From: Altererythrobacter sp.
GTDB taxonomy: Bacteria > Pseudomonadota > Alphaproteobacteria > Sphingomonadales > Sphingomonadaceae
Length of the DNA: 39,864 bases
Assembly (NCBI GenBank): GCA_031178065.1
Contig: JAPSJS010000031.1
Location: forward strand, 1-39,864
Direction: 5' to 3'
The notes under the pieces are model-generated. The model saw only the letters and a list, made by a program, of their open reading frames with translations. It was not told the origin of the DNA and did no database searches. Shown piece after piece: positions 31,949 through 39,864 of this stretch (its first letter is position 1; each line of letters opens with the position of its first letter). Both the position numbers and the translations under genes were made by a program.

Positions 31949-33667
31949 CTAGGCGACGGCTGCGCCGCGCGCCGCGCGCTCGCGGCTGCCGAACAGCGTC
32001 AGGCGTTCGTGCATCGTGCGGTTGCGGCCCGCTTCCTTCGCCTCGTAGAGCAGCTTGTCGGCCCGGGCGTAGAGGTCCGCGAAGCTCGTGCCTTCCAGTC
32101 CCCCGGCTGGCACCTCGATCACGCCCATGCTCGCGGTGACAGGCGCTTCGAGCCCTTCGATATCGGCTGCGACCCGCTGGGTGATCGCGCGGCGCAGATG
32201 CTCGGCGCGCTGGCGCGTTCCCAATCCGCGCAGCAGCAGCATGAACTCCTCGCCGCCGAGCCGCAACGCAATCGCATCGCGGTCGCCGTCCGCGCGGAGC
32301 ACGCCGGCGCAGACGCGCAGCACGTCGTCCCCGACCTGGTGGCCGTGCGTGTCGTTCACCCGCTTGAAGTGATCGAGATCGATCAGCGCCATGGTGTCGA
32401 AACCCTGCCGCTGGAGCTCGGCGAAACGCAGTTCGATCGCGCGGCGGTTGAGCAGCCCGGTGAGCGGATCGCGCTCGGCCATGGCTTCCATCGCGAGCGA
32501 CTGCGCGCGGGCGCGGTCACGCTCGTCCTTGAGGATCATGAAACGATCCGCCGCGCCGAGCGAGGTGACGACCAGCTGGAATGCGACCGCCGCGCTGAAG
32601 GCGAAGATCTGATCCTGCGGCGCGTCGCCGAATCCGACATTGGTGAATATCCGCTGGAGCGCGACGGTCCAGATCGGCATGCAGGCGACGAACTGGTAGC
32701 GTGCCGCGCGGCTGCCGCGCAGGGCCGCCTGCCCCAGTGCGACGCAGAACAGCGCGATCAGCGGCACGAAGGCGAGATAGAAGATATCCGAACCATGCTC
32801 GCGGAGCATGGGGATCTTGGCCAGCTGGATGAGCGAGGTCGCCGCCGTCATCGCCGCGAAATAGCGCAGGAGCCGGCGCGTGCGTTCGGGCAGACACCCC
32901 TTCTCGAACAAGTCCGCAGCGAAGACTGCCGCGGCTCCAACCCCCACCGACGAGGTCAGCGGCAGAAGCATGGAAACCTGCCATAGCGTCAGGTCCGCGA
33001 AGTGCAGCACCAGCCCCGAGGAGACGAGCGTCAGCGCCAGCATTCCGAAGACCGACATCAGATGCCAGAGCAGGAACGGCGCCTTGAGAATGCGGTAGAA
33101 CGCGAGATCGAACAGCAGCGGCATGCACAGGAGACCGCAGATCGCCGCCAGCGCGAGCATCGTCTCGAGCGGCCAGCGCACTTCGTCGGGTGAGGTGACG
33201 AGGCGGCCGTCCGACACGAGCGGCGCGACCCACGCCTCGTCGACCGCAACGACGACGCGATCCGAACTCGGGGTGATCGCAGGCAGCGGCAGGACGAAGT
33301 TCAGCCCGCTGCCGATCAGCTCCGCATCGTCCATGCCATACCGGACGCTGCGCACCGCGCCTCCGCGGTCCACCACGGAGATCACGATCTTGCCGAAGGT
33401 GCTCGCCCTCGTCGTGAAGTAGGCCGGCCGCTCCCCCGTCTGCGGGAGGTCGAAGCGAAGCAGCGCACGCGGCGCACGGTAGTCGGCGATGCTCCCGTCG
33501 CAGCGCCACTGCGGCGCCGTCGCTCCGGCGCCTGCGGGATCGGAGGACAGCGTGGCGGTTGCCTGGCACGCGGGTGCGATCGGCTGCGCATGCGCCGCAG
33601 ACGCGGCAAGCAGCGCCAGCGAGGCGGCCGCGATTGCCAACAGACCCTGGAGCGCACGTCGAAGCAT
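31949..33667 (-). CDS. Membrane diguanylate cyclase (7TM sensor with GGEEF domain)
   Basis: A 572-residue signalling protein. It has a signal peptide (ending AAHAQ), a ~140-residue periplasmic domain, seven transmembrane helices (roughly residues 165-390) and a C-terminal GGDEF domain. The active-site loop reads GGEEF, a variant common in active cyclases. DPLTGLLNRRA and LIDLDHFKRVNDTHGHQVGD are intact, so synthesis of cyclic di-GMP is likely. The upstream RxxD inhibitory site is not present at its usual position. The layout resembles 7TMR-DISM receptors, whose ligand is unknown. ATG 33667 (MLRRALQG) fits the signal peptide; a TTG at 33688 adds seven residues. No clear Shine-Dalgarno is seen. 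Confidence 0.9.
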   Translation of the reverse strand: MLRRALQGLLAIAAASLALLAASAAHAQPIAPACQATATLSSDPAGAGATAPQWRCDGSIADYRAPRALLRFDLPQTGERPAYFTTRASTFGKIVISVVDRGGAVRSVRYGMDDAELIGSGLNFVLPLPAITPSSDRVVVAVDEAWVAPLVSDGRLVTSPDEVRWPLETMLALAAICGLLCMPLLFDLAFYRILKAPFLLWHLMSVFGMLALTLVSSGLVLHFADLTLWQVSMLLPLTSSVGVGAAAVFAADLFEKGCLPERTRRLLRYFAAMTAATSLIQLAKIPMLREHGSDIFYLAFVPLIALFCVALGQAALRGSRAARYQFVACMPIWTVALQRIFTNVGFGDAPQDQIFAFSAAVAFQLVVTSLGAADRFMILKDERDRARAQSLAMEAMAERDPLTGLLNRRAIELRFAELQRQGFDTMALIDLDHFKRVNDTHGHQVGDDVLRVCAGVLRADGDRDAIALRLGGEEFMLLLRGLGTRQRAEHLRRAITQRVAADIEGLEAPVTASMGVIEVPAGGLEGTSFADLYARADKLLYEAKEAGRNRTMHERLTLFGSRERAARGAAVA

Positions 33668-33741
33668 GCCGCGCGCGGTATGCAACAATTATTATCTTCG
33701 CCTTAAACCGCGCGCGACTGGTGCGCCGAAAGGCCTCCCGA

Positions 33742-34857
33742 TCAGCCGAGCACTTCGGCGATCGGGCGATGCCCGTATCCCAGTTCGTCGGCCACTGCCT
33801 TGTACGTGACCTGACCGGCATGGACGTTCAGCCCTTCGGCGAGATGCGGATCGCGGCGCATCGCTTCGTTCCAGCCGACCTCGGCAATCTGCAACGCATG
33901 TGGCAGCGTGACGTTGTTGAGCGCGTAAGTGCTTGTCCGCGCAACACCACCCGGCATGTTGGCGACGCAGTAATGCACCACGTCATCGATCACGTAAGTA
34001 GGCTCCGCATGGGTGGTCGGACGACTGGTCTCGAAGCAGCCGCCCTGATCGATCGCGACATCGACCAGCACCGCACCGGGCTGCATGCACTTGAGCAACG
34101 CGCGCGTAACCAGCTTCGGCGCGGCAGCGCCCGGGATCAGCACCGCACCGATCACGAGGTCAGCCTGGCAGACCGCCTCCTCGAGATTCGCCTTGTTGGA
34201 GAAGCGCGTCTTGGCGCGGCTTTCGAAGTGGATTCCCACCCGCTCGAGCACGGCCGGGTCGCGGTCGAGGATCGTCGTGTCGGCGCCCAGGCCGACCGCC
34301 ATCTGCGCCGCATTGAAACCGACCACACCGCCTCCGATGACGAGAACCTTCGCCGGCAGAACGCCCGGCACCCCGCCGAGCAGCACACCGCGCCCGCCGT
34401 GCGCCTTCTCCAGCGCGGTGGCGCCCGCCTGGATGCTCATGCGCCCGGCAACCTGGCTCATCGGTTTCAGCAGCGGGAGCGAGCCGTTGGGGCCCGTCAC
34501 CGTCTCGTAGGCGATCGCGGTCACGCCGCTTTTCACCAGGTCGGCGGTCTGCGGCGCATCCGGTGCGAGGTGCAGGTAGGTGTAGAGCACCTGGCCTTCG
34601 CGCAGCCATGCGCGCTCCTGCGCCTGCGGCTCCTTGACCTTCACGATCATCTCGCACTCGGCGAAGATCGCCTCCGGCCCGTCTTTGATGAGCGCGCCGG
34701 CCTGGCGATACTCGACATCGCCGGCGCCGATTCCGTTACCCGCCCCGCTCTCGATCCACACCTCGTGGCCATGCGCCACCAGTTCGCGCGCGCTTTCCGG
34801 TGTCAGGCCGACGCGGTATTCGTGATTCTTGATTTCCGTGGGGCAGCCGATGCGCAT
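33742..34857 (-). CDS. ald: Alanine dehydrogenase
   Basis: A 371-residue NAD-dependent L-alanine dehydrogenase, interconverting alanine with pyruvate and ammonia. Family text is almost complete: [20 protein letters not shown] at the start, IVKVKEPQ with the substrate lysine near residue 73, and YLHLAPD with the catalytic histidine near 95. NAD binding is at [20 protein letters not shown], and [15 protein letters not shown] follows. The start at ATG 34857 agrees with the family N-terminus. It is divergent from the porin gene, and the PHO box lies 105 nt upstream on its side too. No Lrp-type regulator gene is adjacent. Confidence 0.96.
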   Translation of the reverse strand: MRIGCPTEIKNHEYRVGLTPESARELVAHGHEVWIESGAGNGIGAGDVEYRQAGALIKDGPEAIFAECEMIVKVKEPQAQERAWLREGQVLYTYLHLAPDAPQTADLVKSGVTAIAYETVTGPNGSLPLLKPMSQVAGRMSIQAGATALEKAHGGRGVLLGGVPGVLPAKVLVIGGGVVGFNAAQMAVGLGADTTILDRDPAVLERVGIHFESRAKTRFSNKANLEEAVCQADLVIGAVLIPGAAAPKLVTRALLKCMQPGAVLVDVAIDQGGCFETSRPTTHAEPTYVIDDVVHYCVANMPGGVARTSTYALNNVTLPHALQIAEVGWNEAMRRDPHLAEGLNVHAGQVTYKAVADELGYGHRPIAEVLG

Positions 34858-34961
34858 GGATGAAACTCCTCATTGCCGACGCCGTTGCGTTTGTAACTAC
34901 CGCGCAGCCTGCTGTCTGCCCCCGATCGACGGAGGTGCGTCGCGCGGCGTATTGCGATGTG

Positions 34962-34979
34962 CTGTCATTGGTATGTCAC
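34962..34979 (+). promoter_or_regulatory. PHO box upstream of the OprP-like porin
   Basis: CTGTCAT (34962-34968), 4 nt, ATGTCAC (34973-34979): two 7-bp direct repeats with an 11-nt period, the classical PhoB-binding arrangement. It lies 60 nt before the porin ATG. A third, weaker repeat may follow (ATGGCAT). Confidence 0.75.
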
Positions 34980-35038
34980 ACAAATGGCATAGCGGCGTCA
35001 CTCATCGGTCGAACAACTGTCAGTTACAGGTAACCCAA

Positions 35039-36391
35039 ATGAAACACGTGCTCCGCGCCTCCGCACTGGCGATAGCAATCGGCACGGCCGCACCCGCAAT
35101 GGCGCAAGACGGCAACGCCGCCATGCAGAGCGAACTCGCCACGATGCGGGCCGAGATGGCGCGCATGGCCGCGCGCATCGCGACGCTCGAGGCGGACCTC
35201 GCCGCGGCAGAGGCCGAACCCGCCGAATCGTCCCCGCCAACGGCAGCGGCTCCTGCAACGGAGAACGGCGACGAAACCACGGTCACCTGGAAGGGTGCGC
35301 CCGTGATCGAGACTGAAAGCGGCTGGAGCTTCAAGCCGCGCGGCCGCCTGCAGATCGATGCGGGCGTGAGCGGTGCGCCGGGTTCGACCGGGGCCGACGA
35401 CGGCTTCGGCAACGAGATCCGCCGCGCCCGCCTGGGCGTGGAGGGCGACATGCCCGGCGGCTTCGGATACAAGTTCGAAGCCGATTTCGCGGGCAACGAG
35501 GTCGAAATCTCGGACGCGATCCTGACTTACGGCACCGGCGGGCTGACGATCTCCGCCGGACAGCACAACAATTTCCAGGGTCTGGAGGAGCTGACCAGCA
35601 GCCGCTTCACCTCGACCATGGAGCGCGCGGCGTTCACCGATGCCTTCGGCTTCGAGCGGCGCGTCGGCCTCTCGGCGCAATATGCCGGCCGCTACTGGCT
35701 GGTCCAGGGCGGGCTGTTCACCGACAACGTGGACGAACTCTCGAACGAGAACTGGAGCGCGGACGGACGCGCGGTCTTCATGCCGAAATTCGGCGACACG
35801 CAGCTTCATCTCGGCGGCTCGGTCCACTACGCAGACTACGAAGCGGGAACGACGCTGCGCTACCGCCAGCGGCCCTTCCTGCACTTCACCGACGACCGCT
35901 TCATCGACACCGACGCGTTCGGCGCGGCGAGCGAGCTCGGGCTGGGGCTGGAGACCGCCGCGATCGCGGGCCCGTTCCACGCTGCGGCCGAGGGCTTCTG
36001 GCAGAAGGCGGACCGGCCAGGCGCATTGGCCGACCCGACGTTCTTCGGCGGCTATGCCGAAGTCGGGATGTTCCTCACTGAAGGCGACACCCGCGGCTAC
36101 AAGGGCGGCACGTTCGACCGCGTGAAGCCCGCCAATCCGGTCGGTAAAGGCGGCTTCGGCGCGGTGCAGGTGAACCTGCGCTACGACCATCTCGATCTCA
36201 CCGATGCCGGAATCATCGGCGGAACGCAGAACGGCTATGCCGTTTCGCTCGTGTGGACGCCGACCGACTACACGCGCTTCATGATGAACTACGGCCGCAT
36301 GCAGTATGACAATGCGGCCGTTCCTGCCGCGGGCGGCGACACGTCCTATGGTGTCGACGCCTTCGGCGTACGCGCGCAGATCGATTTCTGA
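35039..36391 (+). CDS. Phosphate-selective porin, OprP/OprO family
   Basis: A 450-residue outer-membrane porin. Signal peptide MKHVLRASALAIAIGTAAPA with cleavage at MAQ. Next comes a coiled-coil segment (residues ~30-62, heptads of Met/Leu/Ala), which in this family helps trimerisation. The 16-strand-type barrel begins at WSFKPRGRLQIDAGV. The stretches IRRARLGVEGDMPGGFGYKFE and AQYAGRYWLVQGGLFTDN are typical. It ends in YGVDAFGVRAQIDF with terminal Phe. I chose ATG 35039, since it starts the signal peptide. The upstream PHO box and the downstream PstS-like gene support phosphate uptake under starvation. Pyrophosphate specificity (OprO) cannot be excluded. Confidence 0.9.
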   Translation: MKHVLRASALAIAIGTAAPAMAQDGNAAMQSELATMRAEMARMAARIATLEADLAAAEAEPAESSPPTAAAPATENGDETTVTWKGAPVIETESGWSFKPRGRLQIDAGVSGAPGSTGADDGFGNEIRRARLGVEGDMPGGFGYKFEADFAGNEVEISDAILTYGTGGLTISAGQHNNFQGLEELTSSRFTSTMERAAFTDAFGFERRVGLSAQYAGRYWLVQGGLFTDNVDELSNENWSADGRAVFMPKFGDTQLHLGGSVHYADYEAGTTLRYRQRPFLHFTDDRFIDTDAFGAASELGLGLETAAIAGPFHAAAEGFWQKADRPGALADPTFFGGYAEVGMFLTEGDTRGYKGGTFDRVKPANPVGKGGFGAVQVNLRYDHLDLTDAGIIGGTQNGYAVSLVWTPTDYTRFMMNYGRMQYDNAAVPAAGGDTSYGVDAFGVRAQIDF

Positions 36392-36406
36392 AGCGCGTAA
36401 CCTTGC

Positions 36407-36424
36407 TTGTCATGCACTTGTCAC
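36407..36424 (+). promoter_or_regulatory. PHO box upstream of the PstS-like gene
   Basis: TTGTCAT (36407-36413), 4 nt, TTGTCAC (36418-36424), again with an 11-nt period. It lies 49 nt before the lipoprotein gene, so this gene has its own PhoB-type promoter despite following the porin by only 81 nt. Confidence 0.78.
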
Positions 36425-36472
36425 AGATCGCCCATATCGGCGATGCGATCCTGAAACCCGAGGGGTAAGACC

Positions 36473-37516
36473 ATGCGTACCACCATCTCTCTATGCCTTG
36501 CCGCGGCCGCGGCGCTTTCGCTTTCCGCCTGCGACGCACCGGGCGCAGGAGGCACGCGCGATTCGATCCGCGCCGTTGGCTCGTCGACCGTCTATCCCTT
36601 CGCCAAGGTGGTCGCGGAAAACTTCGCCCGCTCCCATGCCGACTTCAAGTCGCCGCTGATCGAATCGACCGGCACGGGCGGCGGCATCGCGCTGTTCTGC
36701 GCAGGCGTCGGCCCGACGACACCCGACATCGCCAACGCCTCGCGCCGGATGAAGAAGAGCGAATTCGAAACCTGCCAGGCGAACGGCGTGGAAGACGTGA
36801 TCGAGCTGCAGGTCGGCCTCGACGGGATCGCCTTCGCCTCCGCACAGGGCGGCATCATGATGAATCTGACGCCCGAGATCGTCTACAAGGCGATCGCCGC
36901 CCAGCCTTACGGCGAAGAGCAGACCGCCAAGACTTGGGCCGATGTCGATCCCTCGCTGCCGACCGAACCGATCCTGGTCTACGGCCCGCCCTCCACCTCC
37001 GGCACGCGCGACGCGCTCAAGGAACTCGTCCTCGAGGTCGGCTGCGACGCCAACCCGGCAATGGAGCAGATCAAAGAAGGTGATGAGGACCGCCACGCGC
37101 AGATCTGCACCGAGGTTCGTTCCGATGGCGCCTATGTCGACCAGGGCGAGCAGGACAACCTGATCGTCCAGAAGATCGGCAACAATCCCAAGGCGGTAGG
37201 CGTGTTCGGCTATTCCTACCTCGAAGAGAACGCCGGCAAGGTCCAGGGTCTGCCGATGAACGGGGTTGAGCCGACCTACGAGAACATTTCGAGCTTCAGG
37301 TATCCGGGTGCGCGCCCGCTCTACATCTACGTCAAGAAGGCCCATCTCGATGCCATCCCCGGCCTGAAGGAGTTCATCGCCGAGTGGACGCGGAGCTGGG
37401 GCAAGGACGGCCCGCTCGCGAAGATCGGCCTGGTCCCCTCGCCCGAGGACGCCATGGCCGAGAACCTCGAAGCGGCAACGCAGTACACCGCGATGACCGG
37501 CGACGAGCTCGAATAA
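36473..37516 (+). CDS. PstS-like phosphate-binding lipoprotein
   Basis: A 347-residue substrate-binding protein with a lipoprotein signal (LSLSAC, acylated Cys20). It has the PstS-type phosphate contact region IRAVGSSTVYPFAKVVAENF and the loop STGTGGGIALFCAGVG. YGPPSTSGTRDALKELV later forms the second phosphate-binding lobe. It should bind orthophosphate in the periplasm for a PstCAB transporter, or act as a sensor. No pstC, pstA or pstB follows; the next genes are ku and ligD, so the transporter must be elsewhere or absent. A PHO box and porin precede it. A terminator follows at 37542. Normal length for the family. Confidence 0.92.
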   Translation: MRTTISLCLAAAAALSLSACDAPGAGGTRDSIRAVGSSTVYPFAKVVAENFARSHADFKSPLIESTGTGGGIALFCAGVGPTTPDIANASRRMKKSEFETCQANGVEDVIELQVGLDGIAFASAQGGIMMNLTPEIVYKAIAAQPYGEEQTAKTWADVDPSLPTEPILVYGPPSTSGTRDALKELVLEVGCDANPAMEQIKEGDEDRHAQICTEVRSDGAYVDQGEQDNLIVQKIGNNPKAVGVFGYSYLEENAGKVQGLPMNGVEPTYENISSFRYPGARPLYIYVKKAHLDAIPGLKEFIAEWTRSWGKDGPLAKIGLVPSPEDAMAENLEAATQYTAMTGDELE

Positions 37517-37541
37517 CCAGCCGCTCCATCGGCTCCAGAAC

Positions 37542-37575
37542 AAGGGCGCCGTCTCTCCGGAGGCGGCGCCCTTTT
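37542..37575 (+). terminator. Rho-independent terminator after the PstS-like gene
   Basis: AAGGGCGCCG (37542-37551) pairs perfectly with CGGCGCCCTT (37564-37573) around a 12-nt loop, then TT and a C. It separates the phosphate genes from ku, showing they are distinct transcription units. Confidence 0.85.
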
Positions 37576-37637
37576 CGCGTGTCCGGAAACGAATCCCCGC
37601 GCCAAGCGCTGAATCGGCGCGAAAGGGGACAAGAACG

Positions 37638-38504
37638 ATGGCGGCACGCGCCTATTGGCAGGGGCAGATCAGACTGGCGCTGGTCTCGATACCCGTCGAA
37701 GTCTACGCCGCGACCAAGAGCGGCGCTTCGATATCCTTCCGCCAGATCCACGAGCCGAGCGGCAAGCCGATCAAGTACGAGAAGGTCGTGCAGGGTCTCG
37801 GCCCGGTCGATCGCGACGACATCGTCAAGGGCTACGAGATCTCGAAGGGGAACTACGTCCTGCTCGAGGAGGAGGAGATCGAGGCGGTTCGGATCGAGAG
37901 TCGCAAGACGCTGGAGCTCGTCCAGTTCGTCGATGCGCACGAGATCGACGTGTTCTACTTCGAAAAGCCCTACTTCGTCGTCCCGCAGGACGAACTGGCG
38001 GAGGAGGCCTTCGTCGTCCTGCGCGAGGCCTTGCGGCAGAAGGGGAAAGTGGCGATCGGACAGCTGTCGGTGCGCGGGCGCGAGACGCTCGTCAGCCTCA
38101 AGCCGTGCGGCAAGGGCATCGTGCTCGAGACCCTGCGCTACGAGGACGAGGTTCGCCGTGCGCAGACCTACTTCAAGGACATTCCCGACACCAAGCCCGA
38201 CAAGGAAATGCTCGACCTCGCCGGCGCGTTGATCGACCAGAAGAGCGCGCCCTTCGACGCCGGCGAGTTCCGCGACCGTTACGTCGATGCGATCCGCAAG
38301 CTGATCGACAAGAAGGCCAAGGCGAAGGGCAAGAAGGTGCTGGAGGACGTCGAGGAACCGGCGCCGTCCGGCAAGTCGAACGTGATCGACCTGATGGCTG
38401 CGCTCAAGAAGTCGGTGAAGGACGACAAGCCTGCGAAGAAGAGCCCGGCGAAGAAAGCCCCGGCGAAGAAGTCGACCGGTTCAAAGGCGAGGAAGCGCGC
38501 CTGA
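37638..38504 (+). CDS. ku: Non-homologous end-joining protein Ku
   Basis: A 288-residue bacterial Ku that binds double-strand DNA ends as a homodimer and recruits LigD. The core is typical: YWQGQIRLALVSIPVEVYAA, FRQIHEPSGKPIKYEKVV, IEIDVF-type strands and RRAQTYFKDIP. The C-terminus is a Lys/Ala/Pro-rich tail (KKSPAKKAPAKKSTGSKARK) of the kind that binds DNA and supports LigD. The ATG follows AAAGGGGAC with suitable spacing. Its TGA overlaps the start of the MgtC-family gene (TGATG), and that in turn overlaps ligD. Ku and LigD are normally enough for bacterial end joining. Confidence 0.95.
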   Translation: MAARAYWQGQIRLALVSIPVEVYAATKSGASISFRQIHEPSGKPIKYEKVVQGLGPVDRDDIVKGYEISKGNYVLLEEEEIEAVRIESRKTLELVQFVDAHEIDVFYFEKPYFVVPQDELAEEAFVVLREALRQKGKVAIGQLSVRGRETLVSLKPCGKGIVLETLRYEDEVRRAQTYFKDIPDTKPDKEMLDLAGALIDQKSAPFDAGEFRDRYVDAIRKLIDKKAKAKGKKVLEDVEEPAPSGKSNVIDLMAALKKSVKDDKPAKKSPAKKAPAKKSTGSKARKRA

Positions 38505-38980
38505 TGGACCTCAACGATCCCGTCCTGGTCCACTGGATCGACTGGGACCTGCTCACGCGCCTCGGCGTCGCTGCCATCCTCGGCCTCGTTCTCGGCCTCG
38601 ACCGCGAAGTGCGTGGCCATGCAGCCGGCCTGCGCACCCACGGGTTGATCTGCTTTTCGGCCGCGGCGATGACCGTTTCGATCATCGCTCTCTACAATCA
38701 GCTCGGCGGCGTGCGTATGGACCCTCTGCGCGTGTTCGAGGCGACCGGCGCCTTCATCGGCATCATCGGTGCCGGCCTCATCGTCTTCTCGAAAGGCCAG
38801 GTGAAGAACCTCACGACGGCGGCGCACCTGTGGCTGGTCGCAGTCGTTGGGATCGCCTGCGGTGCGGGCCAGTGGCCGCTGGTGGCGGTCGGCATCGGCG
38901 TTTCGCTGATCCTGCTGACGGTGCTGTGGTTCGTCGAGAAGCGCTATTTCCCCGACACCGAGACCGAGGGGGAAAGCTGA
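38504..38980 (+). CDS. MgtC/SapB-family membrane protein between ku and ligD
   Basis: A 158-residue inner-membrane protein with the MgtC/SapB N-terminal domain: LLTRLGVAAILGLVLGLDRE, GHAAGLRTHGLICFSAAAMT, the helix with FIGIIGAGLIVFSKG, and VKNLTTAAHLWLVAVVGIACG. About four to five transmembrane helices. MgtC proteins affect survival at low magnesium and modulate ATP synthase or membrane potential; short SapB-like members lack the C-terminal soluble domain, as here. Start ATG 38504 shares a base with the ku stop, and its TGA shares a base with the ligD ATG (TGATG at both ends). It is thus embedded and translationally coupled inside an NHEJ operon. Its role there is unknown. Confidence 0.87.
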   Translation: MDLNDPVLVHWIDWDLLTRLGVAAILGLVLGLDREVRGHAAGLRTHGLICFSAAAMTVSIIALYNQLGGVRMDPLRVFEATGAFIGIIGAGLIVFSKGQVKNLTTAAHLWLVAVVGIACGAGQWPLVAVGIGVSLILLTVLWFVEKRYFPDTETEGES

Positions 38981-39864
38981 TGGCGGCGAAAAATCCGCTC
39001 GCCGAATACAACCGGAAGCGCGACTTCGCCAAGACGGCGGAACCCGCCGGCAAGCGCGCCAGCAGCGAGGGCGGTAACCGCTTCATCGTCCAGAAGCACG
39101 ACGCTACGCGCCTCCACTGGGACTTCCGCCTGGAGGCGGACGGCGTGCTCAAGTCCTGGGCCGTGACCAAGGGACCCTCACCGGACCCCGACATCAAGCG
39201 GCTCGCAGTCCGGACCGAGGACCACCCGATGTCCTATGCCGAATTCGAAGGCACGATCCCCAAGGGTGAATATGGCGGCGGCGCGGTGATGCTGTGGGAT
39301 CGGGGCACCTGGGCGCCGGTCGAAGGCAAGAGCTGGAAGGACATCGACAAGGGCCACCTCCACTTCACGCTGCACGGCGAACGCATGAACGGCGAATGGC
39401 TGCTCGTGCGCATGAAGAAACGGCCCGGCGAGAAGCGTGAAAACTGGCTGCTGCGCAAAGTGGCCGACGAATATGCCGAAGAAGGCGACCCGCTGGTCGA
39501 ACGGGAGCTGACCAGCGTTCTCACCGGCCGCTCGATGGCGGAGATCGCCGCCGACGTGAAAGGCGAGCACTCGCTGAAGGGGAAGAAGGGCAAGGCTTTC
39601 GCCAGCGAGATGGCGAAGGCGGCCAAGCACAACGCCCGCAAGGCCAAGCCAAAGCGCAAGGCCGCGGCCGGCAAGCCGCCGAAGTTCCGCCCGCCCCAGC
39701 TCGCCACGTTGGTCGATGCCGTGCCGACGGGCAACGGCTGGATGCACGAGATCAAGTTCGACGGGTACCGCGCGCTCGTCGCCGCGGCGGGGGAGGACGT
39801 GCGCGTCTATACCCGCAGCGGCAAGGACTGGAGCGAGAAGTTCGCGACCAGCGGGGCGAACTTC
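38980..39864 (+). CDS. ligD: ATP-dependent DNA ligase LigD (partial, runs off the window)
   Basis: The first 295 codons of LigD. The 3'-phosphoesterase domain comes first (residues ~1-170), with metal and substrate residues in RFIVQKHDATRLHWDFRLE (His40, His46) and the TIPKGEYGGG segment. A Lys/Ala-rich linker follows (~185-225). The adenylation domain then begins at HEIKFDGYR, where Lys259 is the AMP-accepting lysine. A polymerase domain, often last in this architecture, would lie beyond the edge. Start ATG 38980 overlaps the MgtC-family stop (TGATG). Together with Ku this should repair double-strand breaks in non-dividing cells. It is open to the window end, so completeness cannot be judged. 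Confidence 0.94.
   Translation, partial: MAAKNPLAEYNRKRDFAKTAEPAGKRASSEGGNRFIVQKHDATRLHWDFRLEADGVLKSWAVTKGPSPDPDIKRLAVRTEDHPMSYAEFEGTIPKGEYGGGAVMLWDRGTWAPVEGKSWKDIDKGHLHFTLHGERMNGEWLLVRMKKRPGEKRENWLLRKVADEYAEEGDPLVERELTSVLTGRSMAEIAADVKGEHSLKGKKGKAFASEMAKAAKHNARKAKPKRKAAAGKPPKFRPPQLATLVDAVPTGNGWMHEIKFDGYRALVAAAGEDVRVYTRSGKDWSEKFATSGANF

Noticed and set aside
38405-38500. Repeated AAG-rich stretch at the end of ku as a repeat element
   Set aside because: It encodes the Lys/Ala/Pro tail characteristic of many bacterial Ku proteins and is not a DNA repeat.

Overview
This is a GC-rich, gene-dense chromosomal window. The gene content points to an alphaproteobacterium of the Sphingomonadales, possibly an Erythrobacter-type lineage. 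The clues are two sphingomonad-style TonB-dependent receptors, an lgt-midA pair, Ku/LigD end joining, candidate EcfG-type (GGAAC-N17-GTT) promoters and PhoB-type boxes. The assignment is inferred from gene content and style, not from a marker gene. I saw no tRNA, rRNA, CRISPR array, insertion sequence or phage gene.

Layout. (1) 104-3076, plus strand: a type II NADH dehydrogenase and a FAD-dependent oxidoreductase with a C-terminal Rieske domain. (2) 5365-3097, minus strand: three end-overlapping genes (SDR-DoxX fusion, DUF2269 membrane protein, small membrane protein). (3) 5503-6009: a DUF892 ferritin-like protein behind two tandem EcfG-type promoter matches. (4) 12369-6090, minus strand: a Crp/Fnr regulator, a coupled small membrane ORF, a hydrophilic low-complexity protein, then a cyanophycin operon cphA-iaaA-cphB whose cistrons overlap by 8 nt. 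cphA also has an EcfG-type promoter match. (5) 12370-13015: no intact gene, but a frameshifted DUF6894-like pseudogene and two hairpins. (6) 13016-18381: DUF2147 and PF10118 genes divergent from a TetR regulator, a TonB-dependent receptor, and a PraB-like secreted protein. The TetR intergenic region and the PraB-like promoter share an inverted repeat. (7) 18747-20671: midA and lgt on the minus strand. (8) 20822-28108, plus strand: an acyl-CoA synthetase-like enzyme, glnD and a TonB-dependent receptor. (9) 28159-34857: yggS, a ThiE-like gene, ftsK, a 7TM diguanylate cyclase and alanine dehydrogenase. (10) 35039-37516: an OprP-like porin and a PstS-like lipoprotein, each behind a PHO box. (11) 37638 to the end: ku, an MgtC-family membrane gene and ligD, joined by TGATG overlaps. 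ligD runs off the window.

Themes. The 5-11 kb stretch reads as a stress and storage island: a ferritin-like protein, synthesis and full breakdown of the Asp-Arg polymer cyanophycin, and a hydrophilic protein, plausibly under the general stress response. The right end combines phosphate starvation and DNA double-strand-break repair. The most testable new points are the shared TetR-type operator, the EcfG-type promoter set, the MgtC gene inside the ku-ligD operon and the DUF6894 pseudogene.
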